NCBI RefSeq assembly: GCF_013423955.1 | Contig: NZ_JACCKX010000001.1 | Span: 1-64,000 of the forward strand | Length of the DNA: 64,000 nucleotides | From: Ottowia beijingensis | GTDB taxonomy: Bacteria; Pseudomonadota; Gammaproteobacteria; Burkholderiales; Burkholderiaceae_C | Direction of reading: 5' to 3' | In this document: positions 1-7,220 of the stretch, piece after piece | How positions within the stretch are numbered: position 1 is the first letter of the stretch | Layout: every line of letters starts with the position of its first letter | Translations under genes and position numbers: made by a program | Notes under the pieces: generated by a model | What the model saw: the letters and a program-made list of their open reading frames with translations, nothing else | What the model was told of the DNA's origin: nothing | The model's database searches: none

Positions 1-28
1 GTTGTACTTCGTTCAGTTACGTATTGCT
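1..28 (+). other. Oxford Nanopore ligation adapter remnant (artefact)
   Basis: The first 28 bases contain GTACTTCGTTCAGTTACGTA followed by TTGCT, which I recognise as the top strand of the Oxford Nanopore ligation adapter with its first two bases altered. It abuts the control-strand end at base 29 with no gap. This is library chemistry left untrimmed at a contig end, not genomic DNA. Confidence 0.93.
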
Positions 29-260
29 GCTTACGGTTCACTACTCACGACGATGTTTTTTTGGTACCTTTTTTTCACCGGAAAGGACCCGTAAAGTGAT
101 AATGATTATCATCTACATATCACAACGTGCGTGGAGGCCATCAAACCACGTCAAATAATCAATTATGACGCAGGTATCGTATTAATTGATCTGCATCAAC
201 TTAACGTAAAAACAACTTCCAGACAATACAAATCAGCGACACTGAATACGGGGCAACCTC

Positions 261-454
261 ATGTCAACGAAGAACAGAACCCGCAGAACAACAACCCGCA
301 ACATCCGCTTTCCTAACCAAATGATTGAACAAATTAACATCGCTCTTGAGCAAAAAGGGTCCGGAATTTCTCAGCCTGGGTCATTGAAGCCTGCCGTCGG
401 AGACTAACGTCAGAAAAGAGAGCATATACATCAATTAAAAGTGATGAAGAATGA
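261..454 (+). CDS. lambda small Arc/CopG-like ORF (control DNA)
   Basis: A 64-residue lambda right-end protein, beginning MSTKNRTRRTTTRNIRFPNQ, with a ribbon-helix-helix-like N-terminus. One base appears missing near 361-366 (GGGAA read as GGAA), so the frame breaks after about 34 residues and resumes to a stop at 452-454. It belongs to the control DNA and says nothing about the host. Confidence 0.75.
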
Positions 455-602
455 ACATCCCGCGTTCTTCCCTCCGAACAGGACGATATTGTAAATTCAC
501 TTAATTACGAGGGCATTGCAGTAATTGAGTTGCAGTTTTACCACTTTCCTGACAGTGACAGACTGCGTGTTGGCTCTGTCACAGACTAAATAGTTTGAAT
601 GA

Positions 603-823
603 TTAGCAGTTATGGTGATCAGTCAACCACCAGAAATAATCCTTCATATTATTATCGTGCTTCACCAACGCTGCCTCAATTGCTCTGAATGCTTCCAGAG
701 ACACCTTATGTTCTATACATGCAATTACAACATCAGGGTAACTCATAGAAATGGTGCTATTAAGCATATTTTTACACGAATCAGATCCACGGAGGGATCA
801 TCAGCAGATTGTTCTTTATTCAT
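603..823 (-). CDS. lambda small right-end ORF (control DNA)
   Basis: A lambda hypothetical protein of about 73 residues, starting [19 protein letters not shown]. The reading frame is broken by one missing base in a short A-run near 765-775 and ends at a TAA at 603-605. It is part of the control DNA. No function is assigned. Confidence 0.7.
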
Positions 824-1066
824 TTTGTCGCTCCATGCGCTTGCTCTTCATCTAGCGGTTAAAATATTACTTCAAATCTTTCTGTATGAAGATTTGAGCA
901 CGTTAACCTTACATACATCTGTCGGTTGTATTTCCCTCCAGAATGCCAGCAGGACCGCACTTTGTTACGCAACCAATACTATTAAGTGAAAACATTCCTA
1001 ATATTTGACATAAATCATCAACAAAACACAAGGAGGTCAGACCAGATTGAAACGATAAAAACGATA

Positions 1067-1518
1067 ATGCAAACTACGCGCCCTCGTATCACATGGAAGG
1101 TTTTACCAATGGCTCAGGTTGCCATTTTTAAAGAAATATTCGATCAAGTGCGAAAAGATTTAGACTGTGAATTGTTTTATTCTGAACTAAAACGTCACAA
1201 CGTCTCACATTATATTTACTATCTAGCCACAGATAATATTCACATCGTGTTAGAAAACGATAACACCGTGTTAATAAAAGGACTTAAAAGGTTGTAAATG
1301 TTAAATTCTCAAGAAACACGCATCTTATAGAAACGTCCTATGATAGGTTGAAATCAAGAGAAATCACATTTCAGCAATACAGGGAAAATCTTGCTAAAGC
1401 AGGAGTTTTCCGATGGGTTACAAATATCCATGAACATAAAAGATATTACTATACCTTTGATAATTCATTACTATTTACTGAGAGCATTCAGAACACTACA
1501 CAAATCTTTCCACGCTAA
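1067..1518 (+). CDS. DUF1398-like lambda protein (control DNA)
   Basis: Two frames, 1067-1297 and about 1300-1518, join into one protein of about 150 residues if one A is restored in the A-run near 1288. The first half contains [20 protein letters not shown] and the second ends [14 protein letters not shown] recognise this as the lambda protein related to E. coli prophage YbcV (DUF1398); its function is unknown. The break is a sequencing indel in control DNA. Confidence 0.75.
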
Positions 1519-1807
1519 ATCATAACGTCCGGTTTCTTCCGTGTCAGCACCGGGGCGTTGGCATAATGCAATACGTGTACGCGCTAAACCCTGTGTGCAT
1601 CGTTTTAATTATTCCCGGACACTCCCGCAGAGAAGTTCCCCGTCAGGGCTGTGGACATAGTTAATCCGGGAATACAATGACGATTCATCGCACCTGACAT
1701 ACATTAATAAATATTAACAATATGAAATTTCAACTCATTGTTTAGGGTTTGTTTAATTTTCTACACATACGATTCTGCGAACTTCAAAAAGCATCGGGAA
1801 TAACACC

Positions 1808-2101
1808 ATGAAAAAAATGCTACTCGCTACTGCGCTGGCCCTGCTTATTACAGGATGTGCTCAACAGACGTTTACTGTTCAAAACAAACCGGCAGCAGTA
1901 GCACCAAAGGAAACCATCACCCATCATTTCTTCGTTTCTGGAATTGGGCAGAAGAAAACTGTCGATGCAGCCAAAATTTGTGGCGGCGCAGAAAATGTTG
2001 TTAAAACAGAAACCCAGCAAACATTCGTAAATGGATTGCTCGGTTTTATTACTTTAGGCATTTATACTCCGCTGGAAGCGCGTGTGTATTGCTCACAATA
2101 A
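1808..2101 (+). CDS. bor: Bor lipoprotein of lambda (control DNA)
   Basis: A complete 97-residue frame identical, as far as I recall, to lambda Bor. The signal peptide MKKMLLATALALLITGC ends in a lipobox cysteine at residue 17. In lambda lysogens Bor is an outer-membrane lipoprotein linked to serum resistance. It lies divergent to Rz and R, as in lambda. It is here only because the control strand covers the lambda right end, so no virulence trait should be inferred for the sequenced organism. Confidence 0.95.
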   Translation: MKKMLLATALALLITGCAQQTFTVQNKPAAVAPKETITHHFFVSGIGQKKTVDAAKICGGAENVVKTETQQTFVNGLLGFITLGIYTPLEARVYCSQ

Positions 2102-2132
2102 TTGCATGAGTTGCCCATCGATATGGGCAACT

Positions 2133-2591
2133 CTATCTGCACTGCTCATTAATATACTTCTGGGTTCCTTCCAGTTGTTTTGCATAGTGATCAGCCTCTC
2201 TCTGAGGGTGAAATAATCCCGTTCAGCGGTGTCTGCCAGTCGGGGAGGCTGCATTATCCACGCCGGAGGCGGTGGTGGCTTCACGCACTGACTGACAGAC
2301 TGCTTTGATGTGCAACCGACGACGACCAGCGGCAACATCATCACGCAGAGCATCATTTTCAGCTTTAGCATCAGCTAACTCCTTCGTGTATTTTGCATCG
2401 AGCGCAGCAACATCACGCTGACGCATCTGCATGTCAGTAATTGCCGCGTTCGCCAGCTTCAGTTCTCTGGCATTTTTGTCGCGCTGGGCTTTGTAGGTAA
2501 TGGCGTTATCACGGTAATGATTAACAGCCCATGACAGGCAGACGATGATGCAGATAACCAGAGCGGAGATAATCGCGGTGACTCTGCTCAT
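2133..2591 (-). CDS. Rz: Rz i-spanin of lambda (control DNA)
   Basis: Lambda Rz, the inner-membrane half of the spanin complex that fuses membranes during lysis. It begins [20 protein letters not shown], a signal anchor, followed by the periplasmic coiled coil. The span is 459 bases where lambda has 462. The frame breaks near 2235 (AASP then out of frame) and again near 2172, where an A-run is shortened. Expected C-terminus KYINEQCR is readable to the stop at 2133. Confidence 0.9.
2191..2371 (-). CDS. Rz1: Rz1 o-spanin lipoprotein of lambda (control DNA)
   Basis: Embedded in another frame of Rz, as in lambda. It begins [20 protein letters not shown] with a lipobox cysteine at residue 20, then the proline-rich stretch KPPPPPAW. 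It is the outer-membrane half of the Rz/Rz1 spanin. The last third is thrown out of frame by the same indel that breaks Rz near 2235; the proper stop is at 2191-2193. Confidence 0.88.
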
Positions 2592-3063
2592 ACATCAATC
2601 TCTCTGACCGTTCCGCCCGCTTCTTTGAATTTTGCAATCAGGCTGTCAGCCTTATGCTCGAACTGACCATAACCAGCGCCCGGCAGTGAAGCCCAGATAT
2701 TGCTGCAACGGTCGATTGCCTGACGGATATCACCACGATCAATCATAGGTAAAGCGCCACGCTCCTTAATCTGCTGCAATGCCACAGCGTCCTGACTTTT
2801 CGGAGAGAAGTCTTTCAGGCCAAGCTGCTTGCGGTAGGCATCCCACCAACGGGAAAGAAGCTGGTAGCGTCCGGCGCCTGTTGATTTGAGTTTTGGGTTT
2901 AGCGTGACAAGTTTGCGAGGGTGATCGGGTAATCAGTAAATAGCTCTCCGCCTACAATGACGTCATAACCATGATTTCTGGTTTTCTGACGTCCGTTATC
3001 AGTTCCCTCCGACCACGCCAGCATATCGAGGAACGCCTTACGTTGATTATTGATTTCTACCAT
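2588..3063 (-). CDS. R: R endolysin of lambda (control DNA)
   Basis: Lambda R lytic transglycosylase, which cuts murein during lysis. The start codon is at 3061-3063 and the stop overlaps the Rz start. The C-terminal 65 residues ([20 protein letters not shown] and onwards) are in one frame. The N-terminal third is in other frames because of an indel near 2925. The span is 476 bases against 477 in lambda. Confidence 0.9.
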
Positions 3064-3367
3064 CTTCTACTCCGGCTTTTTAGCAGCGAAGCGTTTGATA
3101 AGCGAACCAATCGAGTCAGTACCGATGTAGCCGATAAACACGCTCGTTATATAAGCGAGATTGCTACTTAGTCCGGCGAAGTCGAGAAGGTCACGAATGA
3201 ACTAGGCGATAATGGCGCACATCGTTGCGTCGATTACTGTTTTGTAAACGCACCGCCATTATATCTGCCGCGAAGGTACGCCATTGCAAACGCAAGGATT
3301 GCCCCGATGCCTTGTTCCTTTGCCGCGAGAATGGCGGCCAACAGGTCATGTTTTCTGGCATCTTCAT
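3047..3367 (-). CDS. S: S holin of lambda with Sam7 amber codon (control DNA)
   Basis: Lambda holin gene; the start ATG is at 3365-3367 and the stop overlaps the R start region. Codon 56, normally TGG for tryptophan, is TAG at 3202-3204 in the context MCAIIA-stop-FIRDLL. This is the Sam7 allele of the laboratory strain lambda cI857 Sam7, the usual source of commercial lambda DNA. Additional short deletions disturb the frame. Confidence 0.92.
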
Positions 3368-3637
3368 GTCTTACCCCCAATAAGGGGATTTGCTCTATTT
3401 AATTAGGAATAAGGTCGATTACTGATAGAACAAATCCAGGCTACTGTGTTTAGTAATCAGATTTGTTCGTGACCGATATGCACGGGCAAAACGGCAGGAG
3501 GTTGTTAGCGCAAAAAAAAATTCCAAAAAAATTCCAAAAAAAAAGCGACTAACAAACACAATCTGATGGCAAGGGCGGACGATTCTGCACCCATGAAAGC
3601 CCGCCGGGTGGCGGCCTGGGGCTCGTGCTGATGATGG

Positions 3638-4179
3638 TCAGGCTGCTGCGGCCTGTTCCCGCACACTGACCAGCACATGCTCATGCGCGCGCCGCCACAC
3701 CTGTTCTGGCCCATGTCGGGATGCTCAGCGGAAATGGCGTCGGCGCTGGCCCCCAGCCGATCGAGCATCGGCTGGTTGCTGGCGTATGCGATGCTGCCGC
3801 CTTCCGGTGTTGCCGCCCATGCCTTCAACTGATCGAGGCTCGATTTCCACGATCTAGCTGTGTTCTTCGCGGCAGCCTGCGCCGCGCGGATGTTGGCCCG
3901 CTCCAGATACTCGTTCGCATCGACGGCCAGGGCATCGATCGCGTCCAAGAGCCCTGCGCGCATGTTGGCGCCCATGGTCATTACGCCGGGCGATTCCACC
4001 AGCAGCACCTGCGCAATCGCGCTGATGCCACGCAGGCGTGAGGCCATGGAGGCGGCTTCGTGACTGTGCAAGTCCAGGTCGTTGTCGAGCCCACAGTCAT
4101 GGTTCAGCTTCCATTCGCTGTGTAGGTCGAGGACGCCGACTTTGGCTTTGGTTGCTGCGGTTACAGTCTCGGTAGCCAT
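3638..4179 (-). CDS. Hypothetical protein of the integrative element
   Basis: I do not recognise this roughly 180-residue protein. It begins MATETVTAATKAKVGVLDLH and has an alanine-rich helical middle (IRAAQAAAKNTARSWKSSLD). One indel near 3718 breaks the frame; restoring it gives a C-terminus ending VREQAAAA and a TGA at 3638-3640. Read literally, the frame instead runs across the artefact junction at 3570 into lambda control DNA and stops at 3505, so an automatic call would give a chimeric protein. It lies 45 bases downstream of a small leftward gene and is probably in the same leftward transcript. Confidence 0.6.
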
Positions 4180-4224
4180 TGATTCACCTCATTCGTGATT
4201 GATGGTCAGGGGCCAGTTGGTGCG

Positions 4225-4467
4225 TCACCACCTACTGGCCCCGCCTTTTGCCCCGCTCGATCCGCCGCGGGGCTTGGCGGTTTCCTCATCCGGCAGCCTG
4301 GCCCGGTCGATGCGCTCGCGCACCCATGGCCCGCCGCCCAACTTGTCCAACTTCGTGCGCTGCTTCTCGCTCATGCGCACCGACACAATCACCGTCGGCG
4401 ACGACGCATCCAGTGGCGCGCGACCGCCGCGCCTGGTTTTCTTGTCTGTGTCGCTCGGTTCCGTCAT
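4225..4467 (-). CDS. Putative ribbon-helix-helix protein
   Basis: About 80 residues, starting MTEPSDTDKKTRRGGR; an upstream in-frame ATG at 4503 is possible, but the shorter start leaves the 4474-4521 inverted repeat upstream as an operator. The core SPTVIVSVRMSEKQRTKLDK reads as a beta strand followed by helices, the pattern of ribbon-helix-helix repressors. The tail is glycine- and serine-rich. It is divergent from the toxin-antitoxin pair and may bind the inverted repeat that separates them. This function is inferred from pattern only. Confidence 0.5.
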   Translation of the reverse strand: MTEPSDTDKKTRRGGRAPLDASSPTVIVSVRMSEKQRTKLDKLGGGPWVRERIDRARLPDEETAKPRGGSSGAKGGASRW

Positions 4468-4473
4468 GCTTAT

Positions 4474-4521
4474 ATCGTATGACGATTGATGATCTAGTGT
4501 CAAGCTATATCGTCATACGAT
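4474..4521. promoter_or_regulatory. 13-bp inverted repeat, likely operator
   Basis: ATCGTATGACGAT at 4474-4486 and its exact reverse complement ATCGTCATACGAT at 4509-4521 flank a 22-base spacer. The pair lies between the divergent ribbon-helix-helix gene and the toxin gene, where a repressor operator would be expected. No clear -35/-10 pair was assigned. Confidence 0.6.
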
Positions 4522-4549
4522 AGATTCAGAAGGACGCTATTGCGTATCT

Positions 4550-4565
4550 GTATTCGATCGAATAC
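4550..4565. promoter_or_regulatory. Perfect 16-bp palindrome upstream of toxin
   Basis: GTATTCGATCGAATAC is fully self-complementary and ends 10 bases before the toxin start at 4576. Type II toxin-antitoxin operons are normally repressed by the antitoxin binding such palindromes, so this is the likely autoregulatory operator. Confidence 0.65.
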
Positions 4566-4575
4566 AATACAGCCT

Positions 4576-4875
4576 ATGAATTCCATCCGTCTGTTGCCCG
4601 AGCTCAGCCGTTGCCTCAGCGGATTGAGGGATCACACGGTGCGCATACGCTTGGCGCGCCGGCTGGAGAAGGCGCAGGCTGGCAACCTCGGCGACGTGGC
4701 CCCGGTGGGTGATGGCGTGATGGAAATGCGCGAGCACTTCGGCGCTGGCTGGCGCATGTACTACGTCCAGCGCGGCGCCGTGGTGATCGTGATGCTGGGC
4801 GGTGGCGACAAGTCCACCCAGCGCAAGGACATTGAAACGGCCAAGGAGCGGGCCGGAACGCTCGAAGGAGAGTGA
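4576..4875 (+). CDS. RelE/HigB-type toxin (Gp49-like family)
   Basis: A toxin of about 99 residues. The family signature is clear: GLRDHTVRIRLARRLEKAQA, then GNLGDVAPVGDGVMEMREHF, the GWRMYYVQR strand and MLGGGDKSTQRKDI. Members are ribosome-dependent mRNA interferases encoded before their antitoxin, the HigBA gene order. I chose the ATG at 4576 (MNSIRLLPEL), which fits the usual 95-105 residue length; an upstream ATG at 4540 would put the palindrome inside the gene. Its TGA overlaps the antitoxin start as TGATG, implying translational coupling. Confidence 0.88.
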   Translation: MNSIRLLPELSRCLSGLRDHTVRIRLARRLEKAQAGNLGDVAPVGDGVMEMREHFGAGWRMYYVQRGAVVIVMLGGGDKSTQRKDIETAKERAGTLEGE

Positions 4876-5177
4876 TGATGGTCAAGGTAGCCGACCTACC
4901 CGAATTCGACATGGCGCAGCATCTGGACAGTGATGAGGCCATTGCTGATTACCTGACGCTGGTGATCGAGGAAAACGACTCGGCCGCACTGGCGCAGGCG
5001 CTCGGAACGATCGCCCGGGCGCGTGGCATGAGCGAGATCGCCAGGGCGTCTGGCCTAGGTCGTGAGGCGCTGTACAAGGCACTGCGGGCCGACAGTCAGC
5101 CGCGCTTCGACACCATTTCGCGCGTGTGCCAGGCGCTCGGGGTCAAGCTGGTGGCTCAGCCTGTCGCAGCGCACTGA
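4875..5177 (+). CDS. HigA-like antitoxin, helix-turn-helix
   Basis: A 100-residue antidote protein of the addiction-module family (COG3636-like). The N-terminus (DMAQHLDSDEAIADYLTLVI) binds the toxin in relatives. The C-terminal half is a helix-turn-helix: MSEIARASGLGREALYKALR followed by FDTISRVCQALGVKL. Possible starts are GTG 4872, ATG 4875 and ATG 4878; I prefer 4875 because it overlaps the toxin stop. It should neutralise the toxin and repress the operon through the upstream palindrome. The pair probably stabilises the integrative element. Confidence 0.85.
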   Translation: MMVKVADLPEFDMAQHLDSDEAIADYLTLVIEENDSAALAQALGTIARARGMSEIARASGLGREALYKALRADSQPRFDTISRVCQALGVKLVAQPVAAH

Positions 5178-5264
5178 GGCGGCGCTTTCAGTGGAAACAC
5201 CCGGGCGGCTGGTTCGCCTGGCCATCCGAGGTTTGTCCAAAGTGTGACCAAAGCGCCAGCGCAG

Positions 5265-5522
5265 CTATTCGGCAGCCTCCCGCATCCTCGCCCGCATCGT
5301 CCGCACCACGCGCGAGAAGCTTTCCCGGTTCATCCGCCGCACCGTGCCATTGCGCATCCGGTACACCAGCTCGCGGCTCTCCATGTCGAAAGGCTGAAGC
5401 CCTCGACACCCAGGGGCAGCGCGTTGCGCACGAGGAAGAACCAGGCGCGCTTCGGTGGATCGTCGGTTCAGGTACTGACTCAGCCAGACGGCGACAGGCG
5501 AGTAATTGGTGCGGGTGGTCAT
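5265..5522 (-). CDS. Hypothetical protein
   Basis: An 85-residue basic protein starting MTTRTNYSPVAVWLSQYLNR, chosen because AAGGAG lies 8 bases before this ATG. The C-terminus is arginine-rich (NGTVRRMNRESFSRVVRTMR), suggesting nucleic-acid contact, but no domain is recognised. It is the last gene of the leftward replication cluster and converges on the toxin-antitoxin pair. Confidence 0.55.
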   Translation of the reverse strand: MTTRTNYSPVAVWLSQYLNRRSTEARLVLPRAQRAAPGCRGLQPFDMESRELVYRMRNGTVRRMNRESFSRVVRTMRARMREAAE

Positions 5523-5536
5523 GGTGGTGTGCTCCT

Positions 5537-5880
5537 TCAATGCTGGGCTGGTTCCAGCTCCTCAAGTTCCCATTGGCCGATCGTGCTGTCCAGTTGGTAG
5601 ATGAGCGCGTGGGTTTCGCAGTAGGCGTCGTCAAGATGGCTGTCCAGCCGGTCAATGGCACGCCGCACGAACTGGGTGATCTGCACCGCGCGCGGGTGTG
5701 GTGAGCCGTCAGGCGTGCGGCGGTGCGCAACTCGTCCAGGCGCTCCAGGATCGCCTCAGAACCGACTTTGGCGATGCGAAGCTGGGCAGCCCCATCCGTC
5801 AGCTTCAAAACCGCCTGACGCGCCAGTACGACGGCCTGGTGAGCGCGCTCGCATCCCAGGGGATCGGTGCAGCTACTCAT
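5537..5880 (-). CDS. Hypothetical protein, frame broken
   Basis: About 114 residues, starting MSSCTDPLGCERAHQAVVLA. An indel near 5697 breaks the frame; in the adjacent frame the protein continues QITQFVRRAIDRLDSHLDDA to a TGA at 5537. It is largely helical with many alanines and acidic residues, and no domain is recognised. Its start overlaps the stop of the upstream winged-helix gene by 4 bp. The indel is most likely a sequence error, since the downstream frame is well formed. Confidence 0.55.
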
Positions 5881-6218
5881 GGGCGCTTCCTCGCGGCTTT
5901 CTGGCCTTCCGGGGTGAGCCGGTACCTCATGTTGCGGGTGTTCCGCGGATCGCTGCGGCTGGCCTCGATGTGGCCGCGCGCGAGCAGCAGCGTCAGCGCC
6001 CAGTGGAAACTCGACCGGGTGGGCACGCCCACGGCCAACTGGCGGTAGGCCCACCACTCAGCCGGCGCCGTCGCCATCTTGCGCAGGACGTGATGCGTGG
6101 CCGATCCGACCTGCACGCTGCCGGGCGGCTTTGGGTTGAAGGCGGCCCTTCTCGCTTCCTGCGCCGTCGTCGCGCCGCCCGTCTGGGCAAGCTGGCGCAG
6201 CATCCAATCCATGCTCAT
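5877..6218 (-). CDS. Winged-helix-like protein of the replication cluster
   Basis: 113 residues from MSMDWMLRQLAQTGGATTAQ. The middle (SATHHVLRKMATAPAEWWAY, then RSSFHWALTLLLARGHIEAS) and the ending RYRLTPEGQKAARKRP resemble a winged-helix DNA-binding fold, with the typical 'LTPEG' wing seen in MarR/PadR-like proteins. It could regulate or assist replication of the element. Start chosen at 6218 because the longer frame to 6353 overlaps the SSB-like gene. Confidence 0.6.
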   Translation of the reverse strand: MSMDWMLRQLAQTGGATTAQEARRAAFNPKPPGSVQVGSATHHVLRKMATAPAEWWAYRQLAVGVPTRSSFHWALTLLLARGHIEASRSDPRNTRNMRYRLTPEGQKAARKRP

Positions 6219-6228
6219 GGGGTGCCTT

Positions 6229-6624
6229 TCAGAAAGGCATGACGTCGTCGGGCAGGTACCCGGCCGCTGCGGGTGCGCGCTGCGGTGGCGTGTCCTTGTC
6301 CTTGGCGACTGCCTGGCGCTTTCTGGTGACGTGGTACGGCGTGAGCACCGCATGCGCCTGCAGGTTCAGGCTGGGGCGCGCGTTGCCGGTGTTGTCCGTC
6401 CAGGTGCCTACGGTGAGCGCGCCTGAAACCGCAGTGCTGTCGCCATCGCCAAGCGCCATGAGCGCATCGCAGGCGGTGCGGCTGAACGCGATCACGTTGA
6501 TGAACTGGCCTTCGCCCTGGCCATCGGCCGCGCGAATCTTGGCGGTGACGTAGGGCTGACCGGTCTTGCCGGTGCGCTGCTGGACCTGGCCGAACAGCTT
6601 GCCGGCGACGAGTGCATCGATCAT
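6229..6624 (-). CDS. Single-stranded DNA-binding protein-like (OB fold)
   Basis: 131 residues from MIDALVAGKLFGQVQQRTGK. The N-terminal two thirds follow the SSB OB-fold layout: GKLFGQVQQRTGKTGQPYVT, then INVIAFSRTACDALMALGDG and GALTVGTWTDNTGNARPSLN. The tail ends GYLPDDVMPF, an acidic, hydrophobic tip like the SSB C-terminus that recruits partner proteins. It overlaps the nuclease gene by 4 bp and lies downstream of the primase-helicase, supporting a role in replicating the element. Confidence 0.75.
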   Translation of the reverse strand: MIDALVAGKLFGQVQQRTGKTGQPYVTAKIRAADGQGEGQFINVIAFSRTACDALMALGDGDSTAVSGALTVGTWTDNTGNARPSLNLQAHAVLTPYHVTRKRQAVAKDKDTPPQRAPAAAGYLPDDVMPF

Positions 6625-7036
6625 GGGGTGGTTTCCTGGTTGGTGGTGGTCAGGGTTTCGCGGAACACGGCGGCCCAGGCTTTGGGCGAGCCTTCGGCCG
6701 TCCATTCGTAGCCGCGCCACATGGCAGCGGTCTGCATGGTCAGGTTGACGGACAGCGGCCACACGGCGCGCCAGGCGTCACGGTCCTGGCGGAACAGCAG
6801 CGGGATGCCGCCGTGCCGTTCGGCCTGGGCGGCGGCCTGTGCCCACCAGCCGGCGATCAGGGCGCGGCGCGGGCATGGCGCTTCACCTCCACGCACCAGC
6901 CGGGCAGGCCTTCCAGGTCGGAATCCCCATCGTGCTGGCGCACGCGGCGGCGCACGTCGCAGCCGGTCAGTTCGGCCAGCAGGGCGGCAATCTCGCGCTC
7001 GCCCACCTTGCCTTTGGTGCGGCTCATGGCGCCCAT
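6621..7036 (-). CDS. Holliday-junction-resolvase-like (PD-(D/E)XK) nuclease, frame broken
   Basis: About 138 residues. The N-terminus, MSRTKGKVGEREIAALLAEL, carries the conserved GxxxE helix of small endonuclease-like resolvases. It is followed by the catalytic pattern DSDLEGLPGWCVEVKRHA, that is D...E-V-K. An indel near 6872 shifts the frame; the second half (LIAGWWAQAAAQAERHGGIP, then LLFRQDRDAWRAVWPLS) completes the fold. Starts at 7036 or 7027 are both possible. The stop overlaps the SSB-like start. Confidence 0.72.
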
Positions 7037-7220
7037 GGATCGATCTCCTGTGCGGGGTAGGCGCGCTCGAAGTGCTCCAGCAGGGCAGCGTGGTGCTCGG
7101 GCGGACTTCGGCGAGCTGGCGGCGCATCTCCTGGCGAGCGGCTGGCGAGTCGCCCCAGTGATCGCAAGCACGCATGGCGGCGGCTTGAAGTCGGCGCAAA
7201 ACCGACCGGGGCGCACTCAT
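7024..7220 (-). CDS. Small hypothetical protein, frame broken
   Basis: About 65 residues. It starts MSAPRSVLRRLQAAAMRACD, reads to RRQLAEVRP, then shifts frame near 7097 and ends EHFERAYPAQEIDPWAP. No domain is recognised. It is sandwiched between the primase-helicase and the nuclease gene with short overlaps on both sides, so it belongs to the same translationally coupled replication cluster. Confidence 0.5.

Larger units (their letters stand above)
29..3570 (-). other. Nanopore lambda DNA control strand (artefact)
   Basis: This 3542-bp block is the right end of phage lambda in reverse, holding S, R, Rz/Rz1, bor and small right-end frames. Its borders match the vendor's DNA control strand as I remember it: it starts GCTTACGGTTCACTACTCAC and ends AACAAACACAATCTGATGGC, next to an engineered homopolymer ladder (three A-runs separated by TTCC, 3511-3544). 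The A-runs are shortened to 9, 7 and 9. Low GC and enterobacterial genes stop abruptly at 3570, where high-GC sequence begins. A lambda-like prophage would not begin with a sequencing adapter nor end at this amplicon border. Confidence 0.95.

Noticed and set aside
29..3570. Lambda-like prophage with lysis cassette and bor virulence gene
   Set aside because: Adapter sequence at its edge, exact control-amplicon borders, the engineered A-run ladder and the Sam7 allele show reagent DNA.
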